Part shown: in pieces, positions 23,004 through 34,329 of the stretch
Layout: every line of letters begins with the position of its first letter
Position numbering within the stretch: the stretch's first letter is position 1
Source: Ophioderma brevispina
Lineage: Eukaryota > Echinodermata > Ophiuroidea > Amphilepidida > Ophiodermatidae
Length of the DNA stretch: 64,000 bases
NCBI GenBank assembly: GCA_023653785.1
Contig: JAMKCH010041555.1
Coordinates: forward strand, 30,768 to 94,767
Direction: 5' to 3'
Translations under genes and position numbers: made by a program
Notes under the pieces: generated by a model
The model's database searches: none
The model's input: only the letters and a program-made list of their open reading frames with translations
What the model was told of the DNA's origin: nothing

Positions 23004-23300
23004 CATTTAACTCGCCTAACAGACTCTTGAAAATTTTTAACTCGCCAAAATTGACATTCCTTGAACACTTTTAACCTCGCCGCACACAGACTTCCTTGAA
23101 AATGTTTAACTCGCCATATGGACTTCCTTGAAAAAAAATTTTTTAAATCCGCCCACAGACTCCTTGACAAATTTTAACTCGCACACGGATTCCTGGATAA
23201 TTTTCAACCTCGCCACACAGACTTCCTTCAAAAAAAAATCTCCACACGACTTTCGTGGGCGGGGGGGGTAAATCGCCATTGTAAACTCGCCACCTCTAAT
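23004..23300. repeat. ~31-bp minisatellite in unit A (TTAACTCGCCACACAGACTT type)
   Basis: About eight irregular copies of TTTTTAACTCGCCACACAG + ACTTCCTTGAAAA, ending in a G run (GGGCGGGGGGGG). The matching array in unit B is at about 25138-25465. It lies immediately downstream of the 32-bp minisatellite in both units. Confidence 0.85.
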
Positions 23301-23934
23301 GCCCCTTTTTAATCGCCAGATTACTGATCCTCCATTGATTCAATCACGCATAACGAAAAGGAGTATGTATATAAACAAGTGGAGAAGCAGGCACTCTATT
23401 GAACATTCATATCTTTTGTAAATGCACGTTCACGTTTTCGCTGGTCTATCTATTGAGCATATGACGTAAAATTGCACATCGTCCTAAATTACATATGTAG
23501 ATTTTGGAGAATATAAACAGCACGAATATTTTAAGCTATGCAACACTGATATTTGCCGGCAAAGTAGGTCAAAACCCTACCTCGCCCAAAAACCCTCACT
23601 CTAAATTTCAGGATTTAAGAGGGAATCCGTAGGGTTCTAGTTAGTGAACCAATCCATGTTAGGATTTAAGCTTAATTCTCTATGCATTAACATTCAATCA
23701 TATAGATTGATTTCAAATATATGATGAATCAAAGGTAAATAGGATTTAATTTTAAATATATTTTGATTGTGGTCTTATATAACTGTACAATCCATACAGC
23801 GATTTACTTTAAATCCCTGATTTTTTTGGTTTAAATGACAATAACTCCATAAACACGTTATGCAAATAGGGGATCTTGAGGAAGTTGAAATGCAATTTTG
23901 GCTACTCAACAATATGGAAGGCTTTTTATCCCTT

Positions 23935-24444
23935 TTAAGGTGCAGCGAGAGATTTCCACATATCAGGCGTCCCTAAAAAATCGAAAGTTACTATTTGGCC
24001 TTGAAAAGCTTCCCATCAAAAAAACTCCCCATCTGAAAGGATTAGGCCTGAAAAGTTTCTTTGGTACAATATGGGGTTGTGACAAGTAGCGGACCCTGGG
24101 TAACTAGTGACCCATCTGAATTCAGCAGACTTTACGGAATAAACGGCAGAAATTATGCAGTCAGTTTATTCCGTACAAGGTCGCTAATTCCGTGTGGGTC
24201 AATAGTGACCAGGTCGCTAATGGTCAGCAACCCCAATAATTGGAAATTGCTCCTAATTTGGTATAGGAGCAAATACGAAATCATCCTATGTTTTACATGA
24301 AATAGAAGCAATCCAAAATCACCTTTTTCTCTCTTTTAAGCATTTCTGTAGCCAAATACAAGGTAAGAAATTATGGGTGTTATATGAAATTACATTATGA
24401 CACAATATTTGGGTGCCTCAAAATATCTCGTTGCAAAAATTTAA
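23935..24444 (-). mobile_element. TTAA-flanked MITE family 2 with nested palindrome, unit A
   Basis: TTAA edges at 23935-23938 and 24441-24444. The ends AGGTGCAGCGAGAGATTT and ATCTCGTTGCAAAAA match the element at 17503-17866 in opposite orientation. The element is about 150 bp longer because a palindrome (24073-24234) sits inside it. Confidence 0.7.
24073..24234. mobile_element. Palindromic element nested in the family-2 MITE, unit A
   Basis: The left arm begins GGGGTTGTGACAAGTAGCGG and continues CCCTGGGTAACTAGTGACCC. The right arm ends GTCGCTAATGGTCAGCAACCCC. The 17503-17866 copy of the host MITE lacks this block, so it is an insertion. The duplicate at 26239-26400 is cleaner. Confidence 0.65.
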
Positions 24445-26095
24445 GTTGTTGTACCAACCAATGATGTTCCTCTCTCTCTCTCTCCCTGCGAAAACCGTAA
24501 TAGTGGGAATCCATACTATGCAAAGGGTAGTGAGAGACCTCTAACCCTGGGAATATCATGGGTTTTAATCATTAATAATCGCTGTAAAGCGCTCCCTATT
24601 TATATTTGAAATAATTGGCTCTCATCTTGGTTGTCCAATCTTAAAAAATCAGTCTGTTTCATGATAAGTGGGGACCTTACTTCTTTAACCCCTATGTGGG
24701 GTCCTTAAGGGGTCCCCAATCATGGTCCCCACCATTATGAAGTGGATAAGTCTTAATTTTCACCAAGATCGAGCACAAACCGCCGTTGAATATTTCACTT
24801 GTCACCATTTGCCGAAATTGCGTGACGGTCACGCAATTTAGCGATCACGCATTTTCGGCGTAACACGAGGCGAAGTTCGGGAACACCATGAGGTCCTGCG
24901 CGATACGAACACACCATTTAGTCCTGCTGCGAGTTACGGAAACACCAGTTTAGTTCTGCTAGGCTACTTACCACCGAAACACCATGAATCCTGTTGGCGA
25001 TTACGGAAACACTATTAAGTCCCTCTGGCGAGTTACGATACACACTTATAGTTCTGCGGCGAAGTTACAGAAACACCAACCTCTTCCTTATGCAGTTAAG
25101 GACCCAAGCCAAACAATGCACCACCACAAAACAAGAACTTTAACTCGCCTCACAGACCGACCTTTGAAAGTTTTTAACTCGCCACAATGACTTCCTTGAA
25201 CAATTTTATAAACCCCACACAGACTTCCTTGAAAATGTTTTAACTCCCACATTACTTCCCTTGAAAAATATTTAAAAATTTCTTTATATTTTCATTTTAT
25301 ATTGCAAGAATTTTAACTCGCCACAACGACGTCCGTGAAAATTTTCAACTCGCCACACAGACTTCCTTGAAAAAAAATCTCCACACACGGACTTTCGTGG
25401 GGGGGGGGGTAAATCCCATTTATTAACTCGCCCTCTCCTCTAATCGCCCCTTTTAACTCGCCATTTAACCTGTCCGCCATGATTCACTGCACGCATAACG
25501 AAAAGGAGTATGTAATATAACAGTGGCGTAACAGGCTACTCTATTGAAACAGTCCATATCATTTTGTAAAGGCACGTTCAAGTTTTCGCTAGGCCTATCT
25601 TATATCCACATGACGTAAAATTGCACATCTTTTCCACATAAACTATAACTATGTAGATTTTTAAGAATATAAACAGCCGAATATTTTTCTTGTAACACTG
25701 TATATTGCCGCAAAGGAGGGCAAAAAAGAAAGAGAAAATACAAACCCTACCCGCGCCCAAAAACCCTCACTCTACTTCCAGGGATTTAAGGGAATCCGTA
25801 GGGTTCTAGTTAGTGACCCAACAATTTCGGAATTTAACATTAATCTCTATTGCATTAACTGAAATCATATTAGATGTGTTTCAATATATGTTCAATCAAG
25901 GTAAAATAGGATTGAATTTTAAAGATAATTTGATTGGTCACTATATAACTTTACATCTATAAAGGATTTACTTTTAAATCCCTGCTTTTTTTTGGTAAAT
26001 GACAAGAACTCCATAAAACACGTTAGAAATGGGAATCTTGAGGTAATTTGAAATGCAAGTCTGGCTACTAACACAAATCTGAAGCTTTTTATCCT

Positions 26096-26607
26096 TTAAG
26101 TGCAGCGAGAGATTTTCACATAGCAGCGTCCCTAAAAAGATCGAAAGTACTGATTTTTTTTTTTGCCTTGAAAAAGCTTCCATCAAAAATATCCCCATCT
26201 GAACGTAGGCTGGAAATGTTTCTTTGGTAACACTAATTGGGGGTGTGACAATTAGCGACCCCTGGGTCACTAGTGACCCTCTAATTCAGCAGACTTTACT
26301 GAATAACTGGCAAGCATTTGTTAATGCAGTTTATGTCCGTACAAGCTGGCTGGAATGCATTGTGGTCCTAGTGACCCAGGGTCGCAATTGTCACAACCCC
26401 AATAAGTGTGAAATTTGCCGCCATATTTTGGATAGGACAAAGACAATTCATCCTATGTTTTACATTGAAAGAGAAAGCAAATCAAAATCACCTTTGTCTC
26501 TCTTTTAGCATTTCTGTACCAAATTTACAAGGTAAGAAATATATTGCGTGTCTATATGACATTACGATTATGAAATTTTGGTGCCGCAAAGTCTCTGTTG
26601 CACCTTT
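26096..26607 (-). mobile_element. TTAA-type MITE family 2 with nested palindrome, unit B
   Basis: Duplicate of the 23935-24444 element. The left edge has TTAA and AGTGCAGCGAGAGATTTTCAC. The right edge is CTCTGTTGCACCTTTAG, with the TTAA decayed. The nested palindrome is at 26239-26400. Reading frames across it are fortuitous. Confidence 0.7.
26239..26400. mobile_element. Palindromic element nested in the MITE, unit B
   Basis: The arms GGGTGTGACAATTAGCGACC and GGTCGCAATTGTCACAACCC are inverted copies, followed inward by CTGGGTCACTAGTGACC and CCTAGTGACCCAG. The centre is about 75 bp and unpaired. Confidence 0.75.
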
Positions 26608-26940
26608 AGTTTGGTACCAACCAATGGATGTCTCTCTCTCTCCTCTCCCATTGCGAAACCGTAATAGGGGGGACTCCCCTCAATGCCACAGGTAGTGAGA
26701 GACCGCGAACACCCTGGCATAGCATGTTTTTAATCATTAATAATCGCGGTAAGCGCTCCCTAGTTTATATTTGAAATAAGGGCTCCACTATGGTTTTCCA
26801 ATCTTTAAAAAAATCGTCTTTTCTCGTGGGGACCGACTCTTCTTTTACCCCGATGTGGTGGTCCTTAGGGGTCCCACGCATGGTCCCCCCATTTAGTGAA
26901 GTAGATAAGTTTTCCACCTAATTTTCACCAAGATCGTGCA

Positions 26941-27250
26941 CTTCTGGACAAAAGCATGAATCTTGGCACAAACATCTTTCCTTGGGGTATGGAAAGCAAA
27001 TTTCAGAAGGGGTGCCCAAAATTCGACCACAATAATGAACGTACATAGGCCACGCCCCTTTTTTATACATATTCCGTAGTAATGTTGAAATCATTACTTT
27101 CAATAATCATATCAAGCTTGGTATCAATTAAAATTTGAGACATGTAGAGTGCCAAAAGGATCTAATTATTGATATTTGGGTAAGCAAGTCAGTTTGGGTC
27201 ATTAACGGTCATACGATACCATTGGACATATTGTGGCTGATAATCGTAGT
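26941..27250 (+). repeat. Composite repeat, left inverted flank
   Basis: Starts CTTCTGGACAAAAGCATGAA and TCTTGGCACAAACAT, and matches the reverse complement of about 30760-31066 (TGTGCCAAGTTTCATGC and TTTTGTCCAGACG). It continues with CACGCCCCTTTT against AAGGGGGCGGGGC. No protein is encoded; the family is not identified. Confidence 0.65.
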
Positions 27251-28840
27251 TAAGGCTTGGTGTCCAAATGTAAAATCAAAATGTTATATCCCATTGGTCA
27301 CTCCTATGGTTATGTTGAGAAAATTCATGTGAAGAAGCCCACAACTACTTTACTACTGCAATACTAATGTCCCTACCACGCCCCTTGTATGATAGTATGG
27401 CCACAGTAATCGTTTACTTGGGGTTTCATGTATAAATGCCTTTTAAATTATACAATTATATTTCTTGCAATTATTTTCAGTTATTGAATAGGCCAGCAAA
27501 TTAAAAACATAATTACTAATTAACTATTGCACCATATCTATTTCCTCCAGAATTGTATTGGGAAAACCTTTTAAGAACAACGTATCAAATTTACCAAAAT
27601 CAAGTAGTAGAATATATATGGGGGCAATGTTTATACACCGTCAAGATATCGTTGAAATGGGGATGGTCAAATGAGCCGAAAAGTATGTTCAACGCCTTTC
27701 AGGATCGGTCAAGGTCACAATGGGGTAAATAGATACCCGTTTGTTATAAAAGATTAGTGGGTCTATGGTATATGAGCCCAATATAAACTGGTGCACCATA
27801 TATGATATTTGTTGCATAATTAGAAATGCAAATGTGACTGGGGCGATGTGAGGTCACTACTATTAACTCTAATTCCTCTATATTAACTGTCACTAAGAAT
27901 CTATATACAATTTATATCTATGTGACCAAATTTAACAACTTTTAAACCAGTTTGGAGGCAAATGGGACAAATTTTAACCCAGGATGACCTTGAACTGTAT
28001 GGTGCCATTTATAAAACCATAGATCACAGATAGCTGTCGAACGATACCCTTATTATGTCAACAATTACAACCCAAAATTTTTACCCTGTACCAACTTGAC
28101 CCCTTATCCTACATATTCCACAGAGTCTCCGCTTTTTTAATTTATGATTATTAGTCAACCCGAATGTTTATATATTGCCCGGTTTGTTTACATCTTTGGA
28201 AAAGCTGTTTGTTTTAAGTGAAGTTTAATACTACTAAGTAAACAATGAATCTTGCTTGCAGAGATTATACCAATAGGTCAATACATGGTTTAATTTTGTT
28301 ACCAGTTGATGGTTGCCGATTTTCATCAGTAAGTCCGGTCAGTGGGGACAAGAGCTTGGGAAATAGCTTAAAAAATGTCTTCAAATCAGGTGACAGAGTG
28401 GGCGCATGGCATTCCATCTTAATGTGTTTCCTTCCACAACACAAAATATGAAATAACTAAAACTTAAAAACTGAATAAATAATATTAAAATAAATAATGC
28501 TTAAAAAATTATAACATTTTAAAAAGTTAGATAGCTTTGATTCCAAATCAAAACGTATTGATCGATGGAGTTTAGGGTAAAGTAATTCAATCAAATATAA
28601 ATATATATAATTATACAAGTAAAAAATAAAAAAATATAAAATACAAAAAAGACGTACACAAAATTGATGGTCAACCAGAAGAAAAGTCAATCCACTGACG
28701 TTCCTTCCAAAAGGCTTGTAGTTTTGTTCAATTTATCTAGAAATTTCATTAATGAACACATACGTTGATAAAATGAGATGTGTCAGGATTTCTAACAGAT
28801 ACCTCGTATTGGGTAGGATTTCTGGAAGGGATCTTATAAC
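27251..28840. other. No recognisable gene; interior of composite region
   Basis: AT-rich. Patches such as AAGGTCACAATGGGG and ATGACCTTGAACTG resemble the non-coding style of the flanking composite repeat, but no clear internal copy could be traced. A low-complexity A/T segment lies at 28480-28680. Confidence 0.35.
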
Positions 28841-29960
28841 AATGGCCAAATCCCCTTTGACCGACCCTTTTCGAAAAACTGCTAGCAGAGTACCACAAAA
28901 CTAGTTCACCAGAAGACCGCCATTAAAACGATAATACTTCAATCACAGGCAATTTCTTTCCTATGTCCAAAACTGGTAAAAATCACGTCCTAGGGACCAC
29001 TGCACATATTAAATGAATCTCTTAAAGAAAAAGACAAACTGAACCAAATAAAAACAATGAAAGCGCAGATTTTGAGAGTTTCTGGTGACTGTCAACACAG
29101 TACAGAACACACTCTGGCCTCCCATATAATGGCTCTATGAAATGGAACATGATTGGCAAAATTCTTGGTGGATCTTGTAGGACAACAATTCTTGTAAGAA
29201 CCGGTATTGCCGGGTTTGAAACTTCTAATTCAATTCTGAGAGCTGGCACATGACAAGGACTGACTCCACCATCAAGTCGCAGCACTTTATACTTGGGCAC
29301 AGCTTGAACGGAATGCTTGCAGGCTCAACTCTTTTTATGGCTCCTTTCTAGATGTTGAGACTGTACATGATTAACCTTGGCAAGGCAGTTTAAATTATTC
29401 ACACCGACCGTTGGTAGTGCTACAGCCTTCCATTGTCATTCGGAATAACAATTGAAAAGACGAGCGAATTGGGCTTTTGAGGGCATGTATTACCGTATGT
29501 TAACACAGACTTCAGTGCAAAAGGCAACAGCCTAACAATGATGACAAAGACCCAACCTTCCAATACTGTGATATCTTTTCTTGATTCATATATTCTTGAT
29601 GTATTATGATGGTGCACTCGCTATCCACCAGACTTTCGGGCTACCCAGAGTGCGGGGAAGCACAGCACCCTGGTCTGCCAGGAACCATATGGATTTTCAA
29701 TTCCATGCATAAAAGTGTTTCCTGAAAATATCATAGGGCATTTTGAGACATTCGACTGGGGTATCAAAAAAAGGCTATTATAAAGTTCTCCCGCATGCCC
29801 AGCAAAAGTCCACTCCTTATGAGCTCTGTTGGACTGCAGCTACTCTCGATGTTTCACAATCTGAAAGCTCGTGTAGACTTGCGGCCACCAAAAAGAGACA
29901 ACTGAAATATCAAGGGTAGTAGATAACTGCTTAATTAGGCGCAGAAATTACCTCTATTGC
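28841..29960 (-). other. Weakly coding-like, broken frames (uncertain)
   Basis: Several minus-strand stretches stay open in changing frames with fairly balanced composition: about 29022-29315 (includes KVLRLDGGVSPCHVPAL and HFIEPLYGRPECVL), 29420-29617, and about 29800-29895 (VAASLHELSDCETSRVAAV). Stops and frame changes separate them. I recognise no domain. It could be a decayed transposon or a chance pattern. Confidence 0.2.
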
Positions 29961-30181
29961 TAGTGAACTGCAAGTGGCTCGCCACAGGGTTTTTTTGCTC
30001 TGGACTTTTGTGTGCCTTGTCATGGGAAAAGGTACCAGTTACTTCAGACCCGAGAACCTTCTCATGAGTTCAGGTTTTGAATTTTGGGCAATTGTATCTG
30101 AAGTAACTCTGTCAGAAGAATTATAACCGTGAAAATTAATTCCAAATCACATTTCTTGGTTGCTGACAGTCAATCAAAACA

Positions 30182-30194
30182 CCCCCCCCCCCCC
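30182..30194. repeat. Poly-C run (13 C)
   Basis: Mononucleotide run, directly visible. Nothing else is supported in 29.96-30.75 kb. Confidence 0.9.
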
Positions 30195-30759
30195 TTGTGG
30201 ACGTACACACAAATTGTACTTTGAGTTACTCATGTTTAGTAACGTCCCCGTTTGCAAAAACTGATTAGTGGTTTTTACAGCTCTGTACACAGAGGCAGGA
30301 CTGAAGAAAAAAAAAGATAAAATCAAAAGCTGGCATCGGGAGGCGGTGAATGTGCCCAATGGAGAACCGGTGGGGACTACGTTGCCAAAAATGTTTAGCA
30401 CGCAAGTTGTACATCCTCAATGACGAAGTCAGCATGGCGTGATAATGAACACGAGTCTTACAAGACAAAATCAGAAGTTATTACCCACTTTCAGCAATTG
30501 CAATCTCTGTTTTAAATACATCAAAAAGTATGTACAAGGTGTCTTGAAATGCCAATGTTGGGAATTTTACGGCAACAGCAGTCAGCTTTTGTACGACCAA
30601 CAAAATCTAATTTGGGAAATTGAATATGCCTATTTGTTTCATGAAACTACATAGTATTTACATTGATAGAAACAAAAATCAATTATTTGGAGATTTTTTA
30701 TTTGTCAAAATTGGTTTGACATATACGAAACTTCCCGTTATGTCGCAACGGCCAGTGGT

Positions 30760-31330
30760 GGAATTTGATACCAAATTGGTAAAAAATTTAATACAAAATG
30801 ACTCCAATGACCTTTAAAGACCTATAATGACCCCAATTGCTAAGATACCCTACTAAAAGTATCTTTAAAACATCTTTATGTTCAGGCTTTAAGTTGATAC
30901 CACACATGATAGGTTTTCTGAGAAATTTCCATTTGACATAATTAACAATATGCAAAAGGGGGCGGGGCAAAGACGTCATTATTAGTCCGATTTTTAAAGC
31001 ACCCTTATAAATTTGCTTTGTGCACCCAAGGAATGTCTGTGCCAAGTTTCATGCTTTTGTCCAGACGTGGTTTCGTTCATGCCTTATGGTTTAACTCTCC
31101 ACAACCTATTCTTAAATCTTCGCACCTCAACCCTATCGCTTCGTCTCTCGATCCTTCTCTCAACTGTGTAAACGACCGTATCGCGGGGACTTTGCAGGGA
31201 CCCCACACACAGAAAGAAATGTCTCCACAAATATGTAGCACCGCTACACCTGGGGACATCTAAATGTCCCCACTATGTAATTGGGTCCCCACTTTTACAG
31301 TGAAACAAAGGCAAATTCCCAAAAGTCCCC
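30760..31330 (-). repeat. Composite repeat, right inverted flank
   Basis: 30760-31066 is the inverted counterpart of 26941-27250. Next to it, 31180-31310 holds GGGGAC-rich palindromic words (CCTGGGGACATCTAAATGTCCCCA). These echo the GTGGGGACC and GGTCCCCA words that end units A and B of the tandem duplication (24668-24745, 26825-26890). The region between 26.9 and 31.3 kb may be one composite element. Confidence 0.55.
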
Positions 31331-31639
31331 ACACTATTTTATTTTATTTTATACCTTTAATTGCACTTACAAGAACATTGTCAAAACCGATGTGTGGTGC
31401 AAAAGGGTTGACCCCTAACAGGCACGCATGCCCACAAAGCGGGACCCTAACACACACCCCTCAGAAAATAAAATGAACAAAGATTTTGATGTACAAACTA
31501 CCATACATAATGATAAAAAACAGTAAAATATACATAAAATTTTATAAAAGACATAAAAACAATCAAATACATTTATAAAGCACAATATATTGCACAGACA
31601 GCTAGCCCATACTACAATACTAACGAGCTATATGTAGAA

Positions 31640-33690
31640 TTGTTTTCTATGTAAGGTCAAGAAACAAGATTTGAACTGGGAAATTTATGAAATTTCCTGA
31701 GATTGGGAGGAGGGCATTCCATGAATGGTAAAAGTACGGTTACAATAGGTCTGCGAAGTGTTAGTACGGCATCTGTTGGAATGATATGGGAGCGTTTGTG
31801 TCTCTCAAATTGTGATCTCAGAGTTAACGAAAATAATTTTGTCATGGAACTATGAATGTCAATATTTGAAGACCTGTAAAAGAAGGATCTTCTTTAAATT
31901 TACGCGATTATAAGGCTGAGGAGATCGAGCTCTTTTAGACGAGCCGCATATGGGGAGACTTCTCAGATGGAATTTGGTTGCATGTCTCTGAACTTTTTCA
32001 TTGGAGCTGATGAAGCCCTTTTCTTGGGGATTCCAGATTCTAGACCCATATTCCAAGAATGGGTCGGACCCCCAATGGAAAGCCCCAAGTAGAGGAATTT
32101 TCGGGTTAACTGGATCAGAATATCAGGACAGGTGTGCCGAATCAAACCTAAAATGCCGTTAGCCGTGCAAAGCATGATGTAGATGATGTATTCCTCCAAT
32201 TCATATTACTCGTACTAAGATAACCAAGATCATTCTGATATGGTCCAACAGATTGCAAAATGTGATCACCGATCTTGTAGTTAAAGGCCAACAAATGATA
32301 GTTTCCCTCCGGATTTTGACATTAAAATAACACACTTTTTGGCATTAAAATCATGTCCCATTTAACACTCCAAAAAGAGCATTAAGGTCTTTCTGCAGAG
32401 CAAGTTGGTCACACATGTGATATGGTTTCTGAACCTTTTTGAATCATCACAACAAGACCAATTCTGGCCAGATAAACACGGAGGCATATCATTAATAAAA
32501 CCACACAGAGTAAGGGCCCAATATGGTCACCTGTGGGCCCCGGAGGTGACGCAGCCCACATCAGAATAAGCAACCATTATACCAAACCCTCTGCATCGAC
32601 CCTCAAGATACTCTGGGAACCAGCAAGGATGTGCCACGATCCCGGCACACCTGTCTTCTCAATAAGCCTACATATTGACTGAATCAAATGCCTTTTGAGA
32701 TCCATTATACCACATCAGTGTCACACCCCGTCATAGTTAGAACTAAGGTTGTGAGTAAAATCAACTAACTGTGTAATGCAAGAACTTTGGGCATAAAACC
32801 ATCCTGCATCGGATATGAATAGGTTCCAAAAATGGAGTAAACTTTTCTTGTGATGGCAAGCTCTCCAGTAATTTGTGGAGACCAGGCTAAGCAAGAGAAA
32901 TCGGACGGTAATTTTTTCAAACGCAGACATTTGTCCACCTTTTAAATATTGAACCAGGTGACATTCCGCACGCTTTCCAAGGCAGATGGAACTTTCCCTT
33001 GAAGAAGAGAAGCATTGAAAATTACTGTGAGAGCGGGTGAGATTCAGCGCACACTCACGGATACTTTACCAGGAATACCGATCCTGTCCACTTGTCCTAC
33101 TGCCTGGGTCCACATACTCCAACCTCATAAACCTGAGGAGTAAAATGGAGTGAACTAAGGTTATTTATATTGTCATGAACATAATGAGAATCACTTATAT
33201 GAAGCTTTCTCTCTAAACACACTGTACAAAATTTGTTGAAAGATTTGCTTGCTTTACTGGATCATCAGTAGAATCATTATTGTAACCTACTGACTGGGGA
33301 ATTTTACCAGGGTTCTTAATCTTGTGAACGGACCAGAACGCTTAGGATTATCTTCAAGGAAGTTTCTGACTCGGTTTCAAGAAAAAATCAGCACGTCGTT
33401 GTTTAATAAGTTACTTAGACTGCGTACGCAAACGAAACCTATCTCTGAAAACCACATTGCCAGTTTTCCTTAATTTAATCCAAGCACGTCTTCTTCTTCA
33501 CAAATTACTGATATCAAGCGTCCTATGCCACGAGCAGACTCCGATTCTTACACGGAATTTTGGGAACCATATTTATTCAACAATTCAAACGCTGGACACC
33601 AGTTGTCCCATAAATATCAATGTCATTGTTACAATCTGTGTCCCAAGAGTGTGTATTGAGAGAGTTCGAAAGTCCGCCCCAACGCACATT
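31640..33690 (-). mobile_element. Decayed non-LTR retrotransposon (CR1/Jockey-like reverse transcriptase)
   Basis: Minus-strand translation, with many stops and frameshifts, shows the ordered landmarks of a CR1/Jockey-group reverse transcriptase. They are: a linker region near 33350-33690 (KTGNVVFRDRFRLRTQ); NYRPISLA at about 32890-32913; a palm-region LCGFINDMPP near 32475-32505; CCDDSK near 32440, where F/YADD is expected; YKIGDHILQSV near 32245-32285; ANGILGLIR near 32140; and a C-terminal EYGSRIWNPQEKGFI with EKVQRHATKF near 31960-32055. The endonuclease region upstream is missing or unrecognisable. The first active-site positions are altered and the frame is broken, so it is dead. The family level (CR1, Crack or Daphne) is uncertain. 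Confidence 0.85.
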
Positions 33691-33947
33691 TAAATTGTAA
33701 ATTGGTACGCTTAGGTAGTTTGAGCATAATTACACAAGACGACTAGGAATTGGGTTAAATTGTTGATGTGTGACGGAACCCCATTTTTGTCAGATTCCTA
33801 ACTCTAAGATTTTATCAAGATTAGGATTCCACAACACACCTAGATCAGAATACTACCACACCTTCTTAGTACATCTAGTGGGAAAATTCACCAATTGTTG
33901 GAGAAAGATAGTATTAACAATGTCGCAAAGTTGCGGATTCACGAGTG

Positions 33948-33981
33948 CTCTTTCTCTCTCTCTCCCTCTCTCTCTCTCTCA
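33948..33981. repeat. (TC)n microsatellite
   Basis: TCTCTCTCTCTC-rich run, directly visible. The remaining 33.7-34.1 kb has no recognisable feature. Confidence 0.85.
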
Positions 33982-34119
33982 ACAGAATAAGTTTCACCTT
34001 TCACATATAGGGCCTACCGACTTTTGAATTAGCAGCTATTAACCTTCAGAAAGTACACTCGAAACCAATATGAAATTTGCTCTTTAACGCCATGAAACGT
34101 TTTAAAGTTTACTATCGCA

Positions 34120-34320
34120 ATGTTAAGCACATTAAAATAACACCTGCACCTAGCACCTCAAATTGAGGTTAAACACTAGTGTCTAAATTAGGTTAAACAA
34201 TATAGTGTCTAAAAAGAAAGATGCAAATAGAATAAACACGTTGCCATTTGAACAATGTATAGGCATTTAAAAGTTAACACTATTGTTCAAACTAGAGCAC
34301 AAAGATGTTTATTTCATGTG
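34120..34320. repeat. Degenerate GTTAAACACTA / AACACTATTGTT word element
   Basis: Words such as GGTTAAACACTAGTGTCTAA, GGTTAAACAATATAGTGTC and AAGTTAACACTATTGTTC resemble the fold-back class at 16.5 and 19.5 kb. Boundaries are unclear. Confidence 0.4.
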
Positions 34321-34329
34321 TTCATATTT

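Larger units (their letters stand above)
22627..24772. repeat. 2.15-kb tandem duplication, unit A
   Basis: Unit A starts at GCACAAAC followed by CCGTTGAATATTTCACTTGTC. It runs through two minisatellites, a middle block (CGCATAACGAAAAGGAGTAT, AGGGTTCTAGTTAGTGA) and a nested MITE pair, and ends TTTTCACCAAGATCG. Unit B repeats all of this in the same order. Differences between units are dominated by one- or two-base insertions and deletions in both copies. Confidence 0.9.
24773..26940. repeat. 2.15-kb tandem duplication, unit B
   Basis: Same order of parts as unit A: opening block at 24773, 32-bp minisatellite about 24871-25090, second minisatellite about 25138-25465, middle block from 25490, MITE 26096-26607, closing TTTTCACCAAGATCG near 26935. 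The 8-bp word GCACAAAC lies at the start of A (22627), at the A/B junction (24773) and just past B (26966). That places microhomology at all three borders. Confidence 0.9.

Noticed and set aside
22726..23300. CRISPR array (short regular repeats)
   Set aside because: The repeats are contiguous minisatellite units without unique spacers, and the DNA is clearly eukaryotic.
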